Counted from the first letter of the stretch, positions 1-9,826 are shown. The stretch: 48,387 nt of DNA from Nitrospirota bacterium (GCA_005877775.1 VBOJ01000073.1:1-48387); one strand, 5' to 3'. Translations and numbers: made by a program. Notes: generated from the sequence alone by a model not told the origin.

Positions 1-1673
1 CGGAACCAACGCCCGAGCGGCACCGCGAAGCCGTGCTTGGGGCGGCCCAGAATCCCTTCCGGCAAAATCCCGCGGAGCGCGCGTTTGAAAAGATGCTTTG
101 TCCTGCCGTTGCGCAGCTTCAGCTCGGCCGGAATGGTCGCCGCAAACTCGACGAGTTTGTGATCGAGCAGCGGAACTCGAGCCTCGATCGAATGCGCCAT
201 GCTCATCCGGTCCACTTTGGTCAGGATGTCCAGCGGGAGGTAGTGGTGCAGATCAAAGTGTTGCAGCACGGACAGCCAGTTTCCGTTCCCGTTGCTCAGG
301 TGCCCGGTTCCAGGGCGCCCGGGGTCATAGTGTGAAAGCTGTTCGCACACGTCGGGTGTCAGTAGTTTCTGTTGCTCGTCGTGCCTGAAGAGCGTCGACG
401 CATCGAGGTAACGTTCGGGATCAGGCAGCGAGAAATGGCGGAGGAGATTGCGCCCCCTCATCCCATCGGGCATGAGCCTCGACAGAGTCCCGAGCGCCCG
501 CCGAGCGGGAGTCGGCAGGAACCTGGCGCGCCGTTCCCTTCCCTCAACGACATATTTCTCGTACCCCGCGAACAGCTCGTCGCCGCCGTCGCCGGACAAC
601 ACCACCGTCACGTGGTCGGACGCCAGCTTCGAAACCATATAGGTCGGAATGGCGGAGGAGTCGCCGAAGGGCTCGTCCAGATACCAGGCCAGGTCTTCGA
701 GAATGTCCAGCGCATCGGGCTCGAGCATCAGCTCGTGGTGCTCGGTGCCGAACCGTTCCGCCACCAGCCGGGCATGCGGCAGCTCGTTGTACTCCTGATC
801 GCCAAAGCCGACCGAAAACGTCTTCACAGGACCGGAGGTCAGACGCGCCATCGTGGCGACGACCGCGCTGGAGTCGATCCCTCCACTGAGGAAGGCTCCC
901 AGCGGCACATCACTGACGAGATGGAGCCCAACGGACTCCTTGAGCAGCGCTCGTAACTCTTCCCCAAAGTCCTCTTCGGACCGGCCGTGGTCCGGTTCGA
1001 AGCACACCTCCCAGTAGCGCTCGCACCGCAGCCCTTCCCCCGGCGATGCAACAAGCAGGTGCCCTGGCTCCAACTTCCGCACCCCCTCGATGATACTGTC
1101 CGCGGGCGGGGTGGTGAGAAACGTCAGGAGATGGCTGACGGATGGCCAGTTGAGGGTCCGTTCGACCTCAGGTAATTGCAGGATGGATTTGAGTTCCGAG
1201 GCAAAGAGCAGCCGGCCGCCGATGCTCCCGTAGTACAGCGGCTTGATCCCCAGACGGTCCCGTGCCAGCAGCAGGGTTCTCCGACGCTCGTCCCAGAGCG
1301 CGAAGGCAAACATCCCGCGCAGGTGCTCGACACAGTCAGGTCCGTGCTCCTCGTACAGATGGACGATCACCTCCGTGTCGGTGGCGGTCGCAAACGTATG
1401 TCCGCGATCTTCCAACTCGCGCCGGAGTTGCCTGAAGTTGTAGATCTCACCGTTTAACACGACCCAGACGGTGCCGTCCTCATTGCTTACTGGTTGATGC
1501 CCTGTCTCCAGGTCGATGATGCTCAACCGACGCATCGCGAGCCCGACGCCTTCATTTAGATAGATACCCTCGTCGTCCGGGCCGCGATGGAACATCGCTG
1601 CGCACATCCTGCGCAGCTCGTCCACCTCCACAGGCCGTCCGTTCAAGCTCATGATCCCGGCTATGCCGCACAT
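1..1673 (-). CDS. asnB: Asparagine synthase (glutamine-hydrolysing)-type amidotransferase, partial (C-terminus off window)
   Basis: The class II glutaminase domain starts with MCGIAGI, giving the catalytic Cys2 that releases ammonia from glutamine. The asparagine-synthase domain carries the ATP pyrophosphatase loop SGGIDSS near residue 262. About 557 codons are visible of an expected 600-650, and the frame is still open at base 1. The frame is continuous and conserved motifs run throughout. Proteins of this kind inside EPS loci usually amidate a sugar acid or a lipid-linked intermediate rather than supply asparagine to the cell, so the role here is inferred as polysaccharide decoration. The start lies 13 bp after the flippase stop, so it is the last visible gene of the EPS operon. 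A housekeeping asparagine synthetase cannot be excluded. Confidence 0.93.
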   Translation of the reverse strand, partial: MCGIAGIMSLNGRPVEVDELRRMCAAMFHRGPDDEGIYLNEGVGLAMRRLSIIDLETGHQPVSNEDGTVWVVLNGEIYNFRQLRRELEDRGHTFATATDTEVIVHLYEEHGPDCVEHLRGMFAFALWDERRRTLLLARDRLGIKPLYYGSIGGRLLFASELKSILQLPEVERTLNWPSVSHLLTFLTTPPADSIIEGVRKLEPGHLLVASPGEGLRCERYWEVCFEPDHGRSEEDFGEELRALLKESVGLHLVSDVPLGAFLSGGIDSSAVVATMARLTSGPVKTFSVGFGDQEYNELPHARLVAERFGTEHHELMLEPDALDILEDLAWYLDEPFGDSSAIPTYMVSKLASDHVTVVLSGDGGDELFAGYEKYVVEGRERRARFLPTPARRALGTLSRLMPDGMRGRNLLRHFSLPDPERYLDASTLFRHDEQQKLLTPDVCEQLSHYDPGRPGTGHLSNGNGNWLSVLQHFDLHHYLPLDILTKVDRMSMAHSIEARVPLLDHKLVEFAATIPAELKLRNGRTKHLFKRALRGILPEGILGRPKHGFAVPLGRWF

Positions 1674-1685
1674 GGAGTCTTTCCC

Positions 1686-3179
1686 TCAGCTTCCCTGGAG
1701 CTCCTGAGCCCGGGATGAGCCGATGCCCAGTCTCCGGAACCAATCTGCAAGCAGGGCCCATTCGCTCTCACGCACGAGTCCGACGCTGAATGCTATCCCA
1801 AGATACGACACAGTATAGACGAGGCCGGCTGTCACCAATCGGGGCAGCGCCGCAACATCAAGGCTCGAGCTCACAATCACAGTCGCCAAACCTGCCGCCG
1901 CGGCTACGGCTCCGATCCCCAGAAGATTTCTCCAGGGCAGCAGGTCCGCAAGACCAACCTGCCAGAGATATTTCATCCTGACCAGTCCCAGTCCTTTGCC
2001 GAGAGCTGATGCCAGCACCGTGATCAGGACCGCTCCCACCAACTCCAGGGCCGAGAGAAACCAATGAAGACACGCTGCGATCATCAGCAGCCTGATCACG
2101 TTGAGCGCGAGCAGAAAACGGGTTTGGGCGTAGACGCGCAGCAACCCGTCCATAGGAATGACAGCCAGCAGGATGGCGCTCGACCAGACCATGAAGATCG
2201 GGACGCTGGCGAAGTACGCTTCTGTGAAGAGTAAGACGATCAGGTCGCGGGCCGTGACGAGCAGCACTCCGAACAGGGGGAAAAAGATCAGGGCCAGCTT
2301 GCGGATTGTGTCGTGCCACATATCCACCACGGCGTTGTCTCGTCCCTCCTTGATCTCCTCGGCCATCTTGACCATCATCACATTCACGGTCGAGGTCGCC
2401 ATGAGATCAACGAGCGGCACCTGCAGGCATCCCACCGAATAGATGGCGAAGGTGGCGGCGTCAAAGTAGTAAGACACGGCATACTGGTGGAGCGTGTCTT
2501 GCATAACATGGACGAGAACGTAGAGTGCGAACGGGGCAGCATAGATGAATTGATGTTTCAGGAACTCGAGATTCGGCCGAAGTGAGCCGTCGAACTCCTG
2601 CCAGACGTACCATGCCATCGCGCATAACCGGAGCGACGCAAAAGCAATGGCTCCGATGAGGAGCCATTCCAGCTTCGGCACTAGCAGCACGGGCAGAACA
2701 CACAACATGGCTCGCGCGAAGTCGGAGCAAGCGTAAGACGTTGCAGCCAGGCCGTACCGGTTGCGCGAGGTCATTACGATCTCTAAGCCAGACGCCGCCA
2801 GCATCAGCAGAGCAAAGAGACCTAGGAACGGGATCAGCGGAGCGAGCCCGGGATTGCTCATCCACCCTGCGATCATGTCGCCTGCCATTGTCAGAAAGAC
2901 CAGGCAGGCGAGCCCGGCGGCAGCGAGGACCAGCGTGGAATTGACGACATAGCTCCCGCTGTCCCTGACGGCGCGAGGGAGAAAATAAAACAGGCTTTCA
3001 GCCATCCCGAGCTGGACGATCCCGAAGAGGGTCCCATAAATCAGAAACATCTGCTTGTAGGTTCCGAACTCGGCTTGATCGAAAATTCGCACCAGGATGA
3101 TCGGCAGGCAAAACGAGACCGCAAAGCCCAGGGTGCGTCCCGTCATCAAGACCAGAGCCGGCCTAAAGGTTGAGCGCAT
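1686..3179 (-). CDS. Polysaccharide flippase (Wzx/oligosaccharide flippase family)
   Basis: This 497-residue protein is almost entirely hydrophobic, with about a dozen predicted membrane helices starting near residue 10. The first 70 residues have the character of the Wzx/RfbX-MurJ superfamily (an early Arg, then a long helix pair, then an F/Y-rich loop). Such proteins move undecaprenyl-pyrophosphate-linked repeat units across the inner membrane. With the O-antigen-ligase-type polymerase (13982-15340) and the Wzz-type protein (18102-19691) it would complete a Wzx/Wzy export route. The ATG overlaps the 3' end of the deacetylase gene by 17 bp, which suggests translational coupling. The family call rests on topology and general sequence character, so the exact subfamily is open. 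Confidence 0.85.
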   Translation of the reverse strand: MRSTFRPALVLMTGRTLGFAVSFCLPIILVRIFDQAEFGTYKQMFLIYGTLFGIVQLGMAESLFYFLPRAVRDSGSYVVNSTLVLAAAGLACLVFLTMAGDMIAGWMSNPGLAPLIPFLGLFALLMLAASGLEIVMTSRNRYGLAATSYACSDFARAMLCVLPVLLVPKLEWLLIGAIAFASLRLCAMAWYVWQEFDGSLRPNLEFLKHQFIYAAPFALYVLVHVMQDTLHQYAVSYYFDAATFAIYSVGCLQVPLVDLMATSTVNVMMVKMAEEIKEGRDNAVVDMWHDTIRKLALIFFPLFGVLLVTARDLIVLLFTEAYFASVPIFMVWSSAILLAVIPMDGLLRVYAQTRFLLALNVIRLLMIAACLHWFLSALELVGAVLITVLASALGKGLGLVRMKYLWQVGLADLLPWRNLLGIGAVAAAAGLATVIVSSSLDVAALPRLVTAGLVYTVSYLGIAFSVGLVRESEWALLADWFRRLGIGSSRAQELQGS

Positions 3180-4368
3180 GGGGTACGACTTCCGCGTGCG
3201 ATGAAGAGGTCGGAGCAGTCAGCTCTCCCGGACCCTCGCCGGTCGGCTTGGAAGAAGTCGAGGTGTCTCCGGGATCCGAGGCGGGCCATCTGTGGTTGTG
3301 TTCGCACGTAGCCATCATGTCGAAGATCCAGTGCGCGTGGCAGCTCATGATGCTGGAGGAAAATCGGCCGAGCGCATCCACGCAGGACTTTTCCCACAGA
3401 AACTTCCGCGGGATGGTCAGCCGCGGGTGGACGGAATCGCGGCGGAGGCAGGTGGTATAGCCGTAGCGGTAACCTGCATCCGCAACCAAGCCGACTACCA
3501 CCGCGTTGAACCGTCCGTCCGGATAAGCGAAATGAGTAATCTGGGTTCCAAGCTTGCGCTCCAACGTCAGCCGTGAATCCGTCGTCTCATGTGCCACGCG
3601 TTGCCAGCTTTCGTTGGTCAACAACGCGTGCGTCTTGGTATGGGAGCCAATGGTCATGCCGACGCGATGCATCTCAGACACCATGTCCCAACTCAACGGA
3701 TGCAGTTCTTGGAAACCGCTCTCGTCAATGGGCACGGCTGCTTCCAGGGCTTCAATCACGCGATTGATCTTCTCCTGGGGGAAGGCCGTGAACAGAATCC
3801 GCATGGTCAGAAACGGGTCGCGAAGGGTTGCGCTCATCTTGTTCGGCGCCGGGAGCGACAAGCCGAGGGTCGCGCACAACTGGACCACGTCGCGCGAAAC
3901 CGCTTTCCCCGTTGAAAAGGCGCTCGTCAGCAACAGATAGAGCTTGTCGTAGATTGAAAGGCGGGTGGTTCCGATCAGATCGGTCACCACGAACAGGCCG
4001 GCCGGAATCCCCTTTCGCCTGAGAAGGGGGAACGCATGGTGATACACCCCAGCGTACCCGTCGTCGAAGGTGATCGCCACCGCCGGCTTCTCGAATGGTT
4101 CGCCGCCTTCAAGCCGGGCGCCAAGTTCGTCGAGCGAAATGAAGCGGTACCTACGTCCGAGCCAGTCCAGGTGGCGCTCCAGCATCTTCAGGCTAACCAG
4201 GTTCGGGAGGATTGCACGACCTTCATGGGCAGCCGTATCCTCCACCACCGCGTGGTAGCCGATCACCCAGGGCAGATTTTGAGGAGTGGTGAGGGACCCG
4301 ATCAACGCATTCGCTCCGGCCCACTCCAGCGCACTCGCAAACCCTGTTTTCGCAAGCCTGCGCAGCAT
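3163..4368 (-). CDS. Polysaccharide deacetylase (NodB-type) family protein
   Basis: This is a carbohydrate esterase family 4 protein. It has the metal-binding and catalytic motif TFDDGY (residues 100-105) and the second motif SHTKTH (242-247). Family members remove N- or O-acetyl groups from polysaccharides or their lipid-linked precursors. The frame extends upstream to 4425, but the ATG at 4368 has a good ribosome site (GAGAGGG) and sits 10 bp after the previous stop, so I chose it; the longer version would overlap the upstream gene. The last 45 residues are a Ser/Thr/Pro/Glu-rich, probably disordered tail that is unusual for the family. No signal peptide is obvious, so it may act at the cytoplasmic side on nascent repeat units. 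Confidence 0.9.
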   Translation of the reverse strand: MLRRLAKTGFASALEWAGANALIGSLTTPQNLPWVIGYHAVVEDTAAHEGRAILPNLVSLKMLERHLDWLGRRYRFISLDELGARLEGGEPFEKPAVAITFDDGYAGVYHHAFPLLRRKGIPAGLFVVTDLIGTTRLSIYDKLYLLLTSAFSTGKAVSRDVVQLCATLGLSLPAPNKMSATLRDPFLTMRILFTAFPQEKINRVIEALEAAVPIDESGFQELHPLSWDMVSEMHRVGMTIGSHTKTHALLTNESWQRVAHETTDSRLTLERKLGTQITHFAYPDGRFNAVVVGLVADAGYRYGYTTCLRRDSVHPRLTIPRKFLWEKSCVDALGRFSSSIMSCHAHWIFDMMATCEHNHRWPASDPGDTSTSSKPTGEGPGELTAPTSSSHAEVVPHALNL

Positions 4369-4378
4369 GCTGCCCTCT

Positions 4379-6031
4379 CTATATTTCTGCGCGTCGCACG
4401 GATGAGAGCCGATCAGCGACTGCATGCGGGATGGCCTCCCGTGCGAGTCTCTTGGTGGCTCGGTCCAACTCGACCGCGCGTTGGCGGATCAGTCCGCCTA
4501 CGTACGGAGGATATAGTTCCACCCGCCCCAGCTCCCGCGCCTCGCGCGCCCACAGGAATTTGTACGATTCGTGGCCGTGGAGCAGGTCATACTCATCGGC
4601 GCCCTCCTCGATTGCGCTCTTGATGGCCAGTCCCATTGCGACCAGACCGACACTGTGCTTGCTGTATCGGGGATCAAACCCGGACTGATAAAAGTAAAAG
4701 GTCCGGTGGTACCTGAAGCCGTACAGCGATGCGGCCGGTTGCCCGTCTACCAGCAGAACAAACAGCCGGAGCCAGCCGCGTTCCAGAGCCAACCGACTCA
4801 GCTCTTCGTGGAATGCCAGAAGACTCTGCTTGTGCAAGCCATCCGAGCCGCCCCTGTCCCGCCAACGCTGGTGGTGCAATGTGATCAGGTTGGCCAGGGC
4901 CACACGCCGTTGCTCCTCGGATCGGACGGATTCGAACTCCACGGTGGCCTGTTTGGCGAGGTTCTTGAGCCTCCGTTGGAAGTTGTACCGGTGCTCCGGC
5001 CCCAGGCTGGCGAGATACGACTCCCAAGAGTGGCCTGACAAATTAATCAACGGACAGAGGTTGATCTTGGCTTCGGAGCAACCCCACCCGCGTGCCTGCA
5101 GCTCCGCGGTAAGCCCGGCCACCAAGCTGGACCGTCGGTTCAGGTGAGTCAGCATGACCATGAGCCGCTCTTGCGCCAAGAAGTCAGCCAGCAGGCGGCA
5201 GATGTCCGGTTCTTTCCCGCGCCGGATGATGAGGTCCAGATAATCGGACCCCACGCTTCCGGTGCCCAGGAATTCCAGCGAGCGGCACGGAATCAAGCCG
5301 ACCACGGTCCAGGATCTGACCGCGAACGGCGCGATCGCCACCAGCTCGCGGCCGCATCGCACCGTGATGAGAAATAGCTTTCGCCCTTCGGCCAGGTTTT
5401 TCCACCAGGTCCACAACCATTCCCAGGTCAGAAACAGGCAGTCGGCGGTGCTGTTTCGGAGCAACTCGTTCCACTCCTGCTTGAGAAGCTCAAACCTCTC
5501 GGGTTCCTGGATGATCTCGACAGTGGTCCCATCCGGGACCTTGCGTTCCGGACCGTTGTCTCCCGCCGCCATGCCTGGTGGGAAGGCGCCGTCATGGTAA
5601 TCCGTGATGTCGATGTCTCTTTGAATCACTCGGGCCGGAACGCCGGCCACAACGGAACGGCGCGGAACGTCTTCGAGGACGACGGCGTTGGCACCGACCA
5701 CCGATTCTGCACCGATGCGAACGGGGCCCAGAATCTTCGCGCCTGCTCCAATAAAGCAACGGTCTCCGACCACCGGGACTCCCCATAGGCGGGAACGACC
5801 ACCGATCGTGACCTGCTGGCCGATCGCCACATTGCTGCCGATCCGGCAACGACTGTGGAGGACGACCCCCATCCCACCGTGGCCGAATGTCGTGCCTTGA
5901 CCGATCTCCGCCGACATCGGGATGGACGAGTTGTAGATCAGAAAAATCAGGCGATGCATAAGCTTGGGAACAATGGGGATGCCCCGCGTATAACACCAAT
6001 GACCGGCACGGTATAAGGTGATAGCATTCAT
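4379..6031 (-). CDS. Fusion: hexapeptide (serine-acetyltransferase-like) domain plus CelD/BcsL GNAT domain
   Basis: Two acyltransferase modules share one 550-residue frame. Residues about 40-140 form a left-handed beta-helix of hexapeptide repeats like the C-terminal half of CysE/colanic-acid acetyltransferases, ending in the typical VVAGVPARVI. After a linker of roughly 30 residues, residues 170-520 match the CelD/BcsL family (GNAT-like, FemAB-related fold), with the early Trp-rich stretch TWEWLWTWW and a late region near HGHESYKF. The first domain would O-acetylate a sugar; the second would transfer an acyl or aminoacyl group. The ATG is preceded by AAGGG at 8 bp. The join is in open frame with no sign of a sequencing shift. 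The fusion is unusual; the substrates are not predictable from sequence. Confidence 0.85.
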   Translation of the reverse strand: MNAITLYRAGHWCYTRGIPIVPKLMHRLIFLIYNSSIPMSAEIGQGTTFGHGGMGVVLHSRCRIGSNVAIGQQVTIGGRSRLWGVPVVGDRCFIGAGAKILGPVRIGAESVVGANAVVLEDVPRRSVVAGVPARVIQRDIDITDYHDGAFPPGMAAGDNGPERKVPDGTTVEIIQEPERFELLKQEWNELLRNSTADCLFLTWEWLWTWWKNLAEGRKLFLITVRCGRELVAIAPFAVRSWTVVGLIPCRSLEFLGTGSVGSDYLDLIIRRGKEPDICRLLADFLAQERLMVMLTHLNRRSSLVAGLTAELQARGWGCSEAKINLCPLINLSGHSWESYLASLGPEHRYNFQRRLKNLAKQATVEFESVRSEEQRRVALANLITLHHQRWRDRGGSDGLHKQSLLAFHEELSRLALERGWLRLFVLLVDGQPAASLYGFRYHRTFYFYQSGFDPRYSKHSVGLVAMGLAIKSAIEEGADEYDLLHGHESYKFLWAREARELGRVELYPPYVGGLIRQRAVELDRATKRLAREAIPHAVADRLSSVRRAEI

Positions 6032-6139
6032 TTCACAACCCTTACAGAAACGACAAGGGAGACCCGTCCTTACCAGGCCTCGATCTGGGATGCTAGTTCC
6101 AAAGCATGCGCTGTGTGAACAGGTGAAGCTGAGATCGTG

Positions 6140-7297
6140 CTAAAAGTGCAAACGAAGGGTGAGGACCTGGTCGGCCACATAGTCTACCTGTGCCGGGGTC
6201 ATGTCCTGATGAATGGGGAGTTCCAGGAGATGGTCGCGAAAGAACCGGGCATCCGGGCCTTCCTCCCGTTTCGCCTCAGGATAGCCGTAATTCCAAAGCT
6301 CCACAGCTGCGATCCCGCGTGCCCATAAGGCTCGAGCAGCGACGCTCTTATCCGGAACCAGGAGGGGAAAAAATAACGGACACACTCCTTTTGCTAGTTC
6401 CTTGTCCCACAGGGGAATCCTGCCCAGTAATTTTTCGCGCATCAGCAGATAATTCTGCCTCCGCTTCTGGCAAATCAACTCGTAATCAAACCGGTTCAGC
6501 AACCAATGACAGAGAGGAGACATTCCGACATTAAGGTTTGCTACCCGATATCCCGCCGACTGGAACTCCGGAGAGATATCTCCAACTGGCAATCGTTGCA
6601 CGCCGATGGAGGTCAGAGCTCTGCCTGCAGCTCTTTTCGCCGAAAACAGCGCGTTCCCGACGATTTCTGACTGGCTTCGAATCCACTCCAGCATCAATTC
6701 CAGGCACCGCCCAACGACCGACGTCCCATCACAGCGCCTTAATTCCATGTTTCTGAGAGCGCTCAATACATTTCTGTTCTGAATTAACAGCCCACCGTTA
6801 GGAACGGGCACCGTCTTATAGAGACAAAAGATGGCGTAGTCACCAAATGATCCGAGCGGCTCTCCGTCGAATTCGCTGCCCAAAGCCAATGCACAATCTT
6901 CGATCAGGATCATCCCTCGCTCTCGGCACAGCGCCATGAGTTCCTTCATCGGTTGGGGCCAACCTAGATAGTGGATCACGTACATGGCCCGAGGATTGGA
7001 TCGGCACAATCGGCTTAACTCATCCAGGTCAGGCTCCATATTTCGATTGATGTGGTAGTAGCGAACGGATGCTCCTGAGGCCCGGACCGCCCAGACCTCG
7101 ACGCCGCTGTGGTAGTCGGGCATCAAGACGGTATCTCCCTTCTGGAATCCGAGCGCGCGCAGCAGGTAATAGATCCCGCTACGGGCCACGTAAAAATAGG
7201 TCTTGTGAGGAGCGCTAAAAGGAAACGGCAGGCCCCTTTGCGAGGGAGCGCCTACAAAATAACTGGGCTTGAGGCCCGGCCAGCACGGCACGTACAT
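6140..7297 (-). CDS. DegT/DnrJ/EryC1/StrS-family aminotransferase-like protein
   Basis: The 385 residues have the fold-type I PLP aminotransferase layout of sugar aminotransferases. The Glu-Asp pair in LIEDCALALG (133-134) places the PLP-ring Asp, and Lys161 in the context CLYKTVPVPNGG is the expected Schiff-base lysine. In this family the enzyme usually puts an amino group on a nucleotide-linked keto-sugar, which a later acyltransferase can modify. Two acyltransferase genes flank it (4379-6031 and 7331-8584), which fits an amino-sugar that becomes N-acylated. The lysine context differs from the common SFxxxK motif, so a divergent substrate is likely. The gap to the next gene downstream is about 108 bp. 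Confidence 0.87.
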   Translation of the reverse strand: MYVPCWPGLKPSYFVGAPSQRGLPFPFSAPHKTYFYVARSGIYYLLRALGFQKGDTVLMPDYHSGVEVWAVRASGASVRYYHINRNMEPDLDELSRLCRSNPRAMYVIHYLGWPQPMKELMALCRERGMILIEDCALALGSEFDGEPLGSFGDYAIFCLYKTVPVPNGGLLIQNRNVLSALRNMELRRCDGTSVVGRCLELMLEWIRSQSEIVGNALFSAKRAAGRALTSIGVQRLPVGDISPEFQSAGYRVANLNVGMSPLCHWLLNRFDYELICQKRRQNYLLMREKLLGRIPLWDKELAKGVCPLFFPLLVPDKSVAARALWARGIAAVELWNYGYPEAKREEGPDARFFRDHLLELPIHQDMTPAQVDYVADQVLTLRLHF

Positions 7298-7330
7298 GGA
7301 GGTCCTGATTCCTTCTGAGGGTCCGATCCC

Positions 7331-8584
7331 TCAGGGCATTCTGCGAAAACCCGACAAGCCACTCAGCCTCACCACGGGATCGCGCAGGAATCGATAACAC
7401 CGTAGCCTTTCCAGGCTTGGCACCACACGAAACTTGGCGTAGTAGAGGAGACGAATTCGTAAAGAGGTCGAAAAGACGTATAGCCAATAGTGAGATCGTG
7501 TTTGCTTGGTCCAGTGAAGTTTCCATGATTCACTGGCCCCAAGGAATTCATATTCAGCCAGGCCGCGTTCGCAGGCATCACGAAAGACCAAGTAACAGAG
7601 GAGATTGTAAGGAGAATAGGTGGCGTACTGTGGGTCATAACCGGCCTTGAGCACAAAGAGCTTGTTCCTGTAACAAAGAGCGTACGCAAAGGCGATCCTG
7701 CTCTGACCGACTGTCAAAAAGATCAACCGGAGCAAGCCGCTTCGCGAAGTCGCTCCAGCCAGTTGAGTTAAAAATCTCTTGAGCTCCGACTGGCAGAGAA
7801 TGGCCGTCCCCGATCGACTCTTCCAGTCCGATGCCTCGATCCGAAACCCGTCATTCAAGGCGGCGTCCAGTTGTTCACCCGAGGAGATGACCTCCAACTT
7901 CACCTCGCCGAGTTGGCCCAAGCGGTATAGCCATCGACGCACATTGTGTCGCTGGTTGGAACTGAGTCCTTTCAAATACGCCTCCCACCCGCCGGTCAAG
8001 TCGATGAAAGGCGAGTCCAACGAGCGCCAGATGCCTGTAAGGAACCCATCTGCTGTCGCCAGCCTAGGCAGCTCTTCCAATGCCCTGGAGCCGGCTGGCA
8101 ACTGGCACAACCGCACGACATCCCACAGCCCCTTTTGGGTCATGAGGTGCCTCCAAATTGCACGACAGGCCTCCTGCGAGCTCCGCGTCAGGACGAGGTC
8201 GAAACGCTCGGTATAAACATTGGAAATAAACTCCATCAGGCGTACCGGGCACCCGCACATACGTCCACGGCTCAGCATGAACGGAGCAATCGCGACAGCC
8301 TCCTCTCCCGCTTTCACGACGAAAATGCGAAGTTCCTTCCCAGTGCCGAAGCAGTCCCACCAGATGCGCACCCAGTCATGCCTGAGAAATGGATGATCGA
8401 TTCCTGCCCGCTCAACCAGGTGATCCCACACCGGCGCCAGCGATAGGAACGACCCGAAGTCAGAAATCGTCTCGACAGTGAGCCTGCGATCCTGAAACGA
8501 TCTGGTGCTGGCACCGGTACGACGCCTGTCCCCATCCAGTGGCCGCTGAGAAGTCGTCTTCGCTTCTGCCAATTTCGGACTCAT
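7331..8584 (-). CDS. CelD/BcsL-family GNAT acetyltransferase
   Basis: This 417-residue protein resembles the second domain of the fusion at 4379-6031. Both have a Trp-rich early motif (WVRIWWDCFG here), a central segment SSNQRHNVRRWLYRLG like the FemAB-type peptide-binding region, and a late region with LGASESWKLHW. CelD/BcsL proteins sit in cellulose and EPS loci and are thought to acylate the polymer or its precursor. The first 35 residues are polar and probably disordered. The start ATG at 8584 follows the next upstream gene by 29 bp. The donor (acetyl-CoA or an acyl-ACP) is unknown; the ACP encoded at 9827-10108 is a candidate by proximity only. Confidence 0.85.
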   Translation of the reverse strand: MSPKLAEAKTTSQRPLDGDRRRTGASTRSFQDRRLTVETISDFGSFLSLAPVWDHLVERAGIDHPFLRHDWVRIWWDCFGTGKELRIFVVKAGEEAVAIAPFMLSRGRMCGCPVRLMEFISNVYTERFDLVLTRSSQEACRAIWRHLMTQKGLWDVVRLCQLPAGSRALEELPRLATADGFLTGIWRSLDSPFIDLTGGWEAYLKGLSSNQRHNVRRWLYRLGQLGEVKLEVISSGEQLDAALNDGFRIEASDWKSRSGTAILCQSELKRFLTQLAGATSRSGLLRLIFLTVGQSRIAFAYALCYRNKLFVLKAGYDPQYATYSPYNLLCYLVFRDACERGLAEYEFLGASESWKLHWTKQTRSHYWLYVFSTSLRIRLLYYAKFRVVPSLERLRCYRFLRDPVVRLSGLSGFRRMP

Positions 8585-8613
8585 AGCCTAGCCTGCCTGC
8601 CTTGACCAGTTTC

Positions 8614-9762
8614 CTATTTGAAGCGCATGCACCATTCGCCTTCGAGCCGGGTGAGAACCGCATCCCCGGAATGGATGGACTGGAGGAGGTCGGGGTCGTG
8701 GGCATGAACCAGCACCCACATGCCGCGATGGTGATAGACACACGAGCTGCTGCACAACTCCTGCAAGAACCGGGGCTCGAGCCGGCCGGAGACGGCGACC
8801 ACTCCTTGCCGCCAGGCCTGATAGGACAAATGATCGAGCACGTCCGTGATCGAATGCTCCCTCGCTCCCAGGTGCAACACCTCTCCGATGCCTCCCCGCT
8901 TCAGATAGTACAGGTACCAGCCGAGGAGAGCGCCTGCCGCGTTTCGAACCGCCACCTTCTGAAACACGCCATGCTCCGCTTTCTGAGCCAGGATCTCAAA
9001 CAGCCACTGCAAAGAACGCTCGTCGTACTCCGCCCGCACCGACCGGTCGCGCGAGAATTCGGCCATGCCGGCCAGCAGCGTCTGCGCGTCCAGCTCCTCT
9101 CCAGCCATCTCAGGCGGCGTTTGGCAGAAGGGGCTCCGTGGCATCCGGGTGGCGAAGCCGTCCAGGAGCCGGCACACCGCCTGGGCTGTGGCGACAACCG
9201 GCGCGGGCAGGCGGTGCTTCCCAACCCGAGCCAGAACAAACTGGCTGGGCCGCAACAGCCGCCCCCAATACAGGCTGTACAACCTGGCGGTCACGCCCCC
9301 GGCACGTTCCCAGAGTCGGCGGGAGGTGTTGCTGGCTTCGTCGGCAATGGACAGGTCCTGCGGGCCGGACAGAAAGGCCTTCATGAGCTGCACGGCCGCC
9401 AGCGTGAAGCGACGGTCCGGTTCAACGATAAACTGGGAGCTGATCGCCGCTTGGATCGGTCGCCCTCGGAACGACATCCACCGTGGCATGACCCCGAGAA
9501 ACCCCACGATGGCGCCATCCGTGTCTTGATAGACGAGGGAGGACAGCTCCTCGTCGTACCACGGGTTGTTCAGAAAGATCTCCCGGAAATACGACGCGTA
9601 CGACCTCTGCATCTGGTCGGTCAGGTGATCGCCGGTGCCAAACACCCTCCGGTGCAGCTCCGCAACCTGCGGAATGTCTTCCTCGACAAACGGTCGGACC
9701 TGTCCCCTCTCGACTCGAGGAAGCTCTCGTGACGCTCGGTCTCTCACATCCCACCTGGCCAT
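8614..9762 (-). CDS. GNAT-family N-acetyltransferase-like protein
   Basis: The N-terminal 150 residues follow the GNAT pattern: an early V-R-P-F/E-D-I-P beta strand and helix (residues 21-35), then VYQDTDGAIVGFLGVMP and a strand-helix with ISSQFIVEPDRR where acetyl-CoA normally binds. The second half (200-380) appears to repeat a GNAT-like fold (GWYLYYLKRGG, then a helix with LDHLSYQAWRQG). This double-GNAT shape is known for some enzymes acting on amino-sugars or peptides. The 382 codons are intact. The gene follows the ACP gene by 64 bp and is probably in the same transcript. The exact acceptor cannot be read from the sequence. Confidence 0.8.
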   Translation of the reverse strand: MARWDVRDRASRELPRVERGQVRPFVEEDIPQVAELHRRVFGTGDHLTDQMQRSYASYFREIFLNNPWYDEELSSLVYQDTDGAIVGFLGVMPRWMSFRGRPIQAAISSQFIVEPDRRFTLAAVQLMKAFLSGPQDLSIADEASNTSRRLWERAGGVTARLYSLYWGRLLRPSQFVLARVGKHRLPAPVVATAQAVCRLLDGFATRMPRSPFCQTPPEMAGEELDAQTLLAGMAEFSRDRSVRAEYDERSLQWLFEILAQKAEHGVFQKVAVRNAAGALLGWYLYYLKRGGIGEVLHLGAREHSITDVLDHLSYQAWRQGVVAVSGRLEPRFLQELCSSSCVYHHRGMWVLVHAHDPDLLQSIHSGDAVLTRLEGEWCMRFK

Positions 9763-9826
9763 CTTGTCTAAACGTCCTCCTCAGCTCCACACACCAGTCC
9801 GTGCCATGCCACCACGCGTGCGCGGC

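Noticed and set aside
8602-9732. Long plus-strand frame (376 codons) opposite the GNAT-like gene
   Set aside because: Its residues are rich in His, Arg, Pro and Gln as expected for the antisense of a GC-rich gene; the minus-strand protein is the real one.
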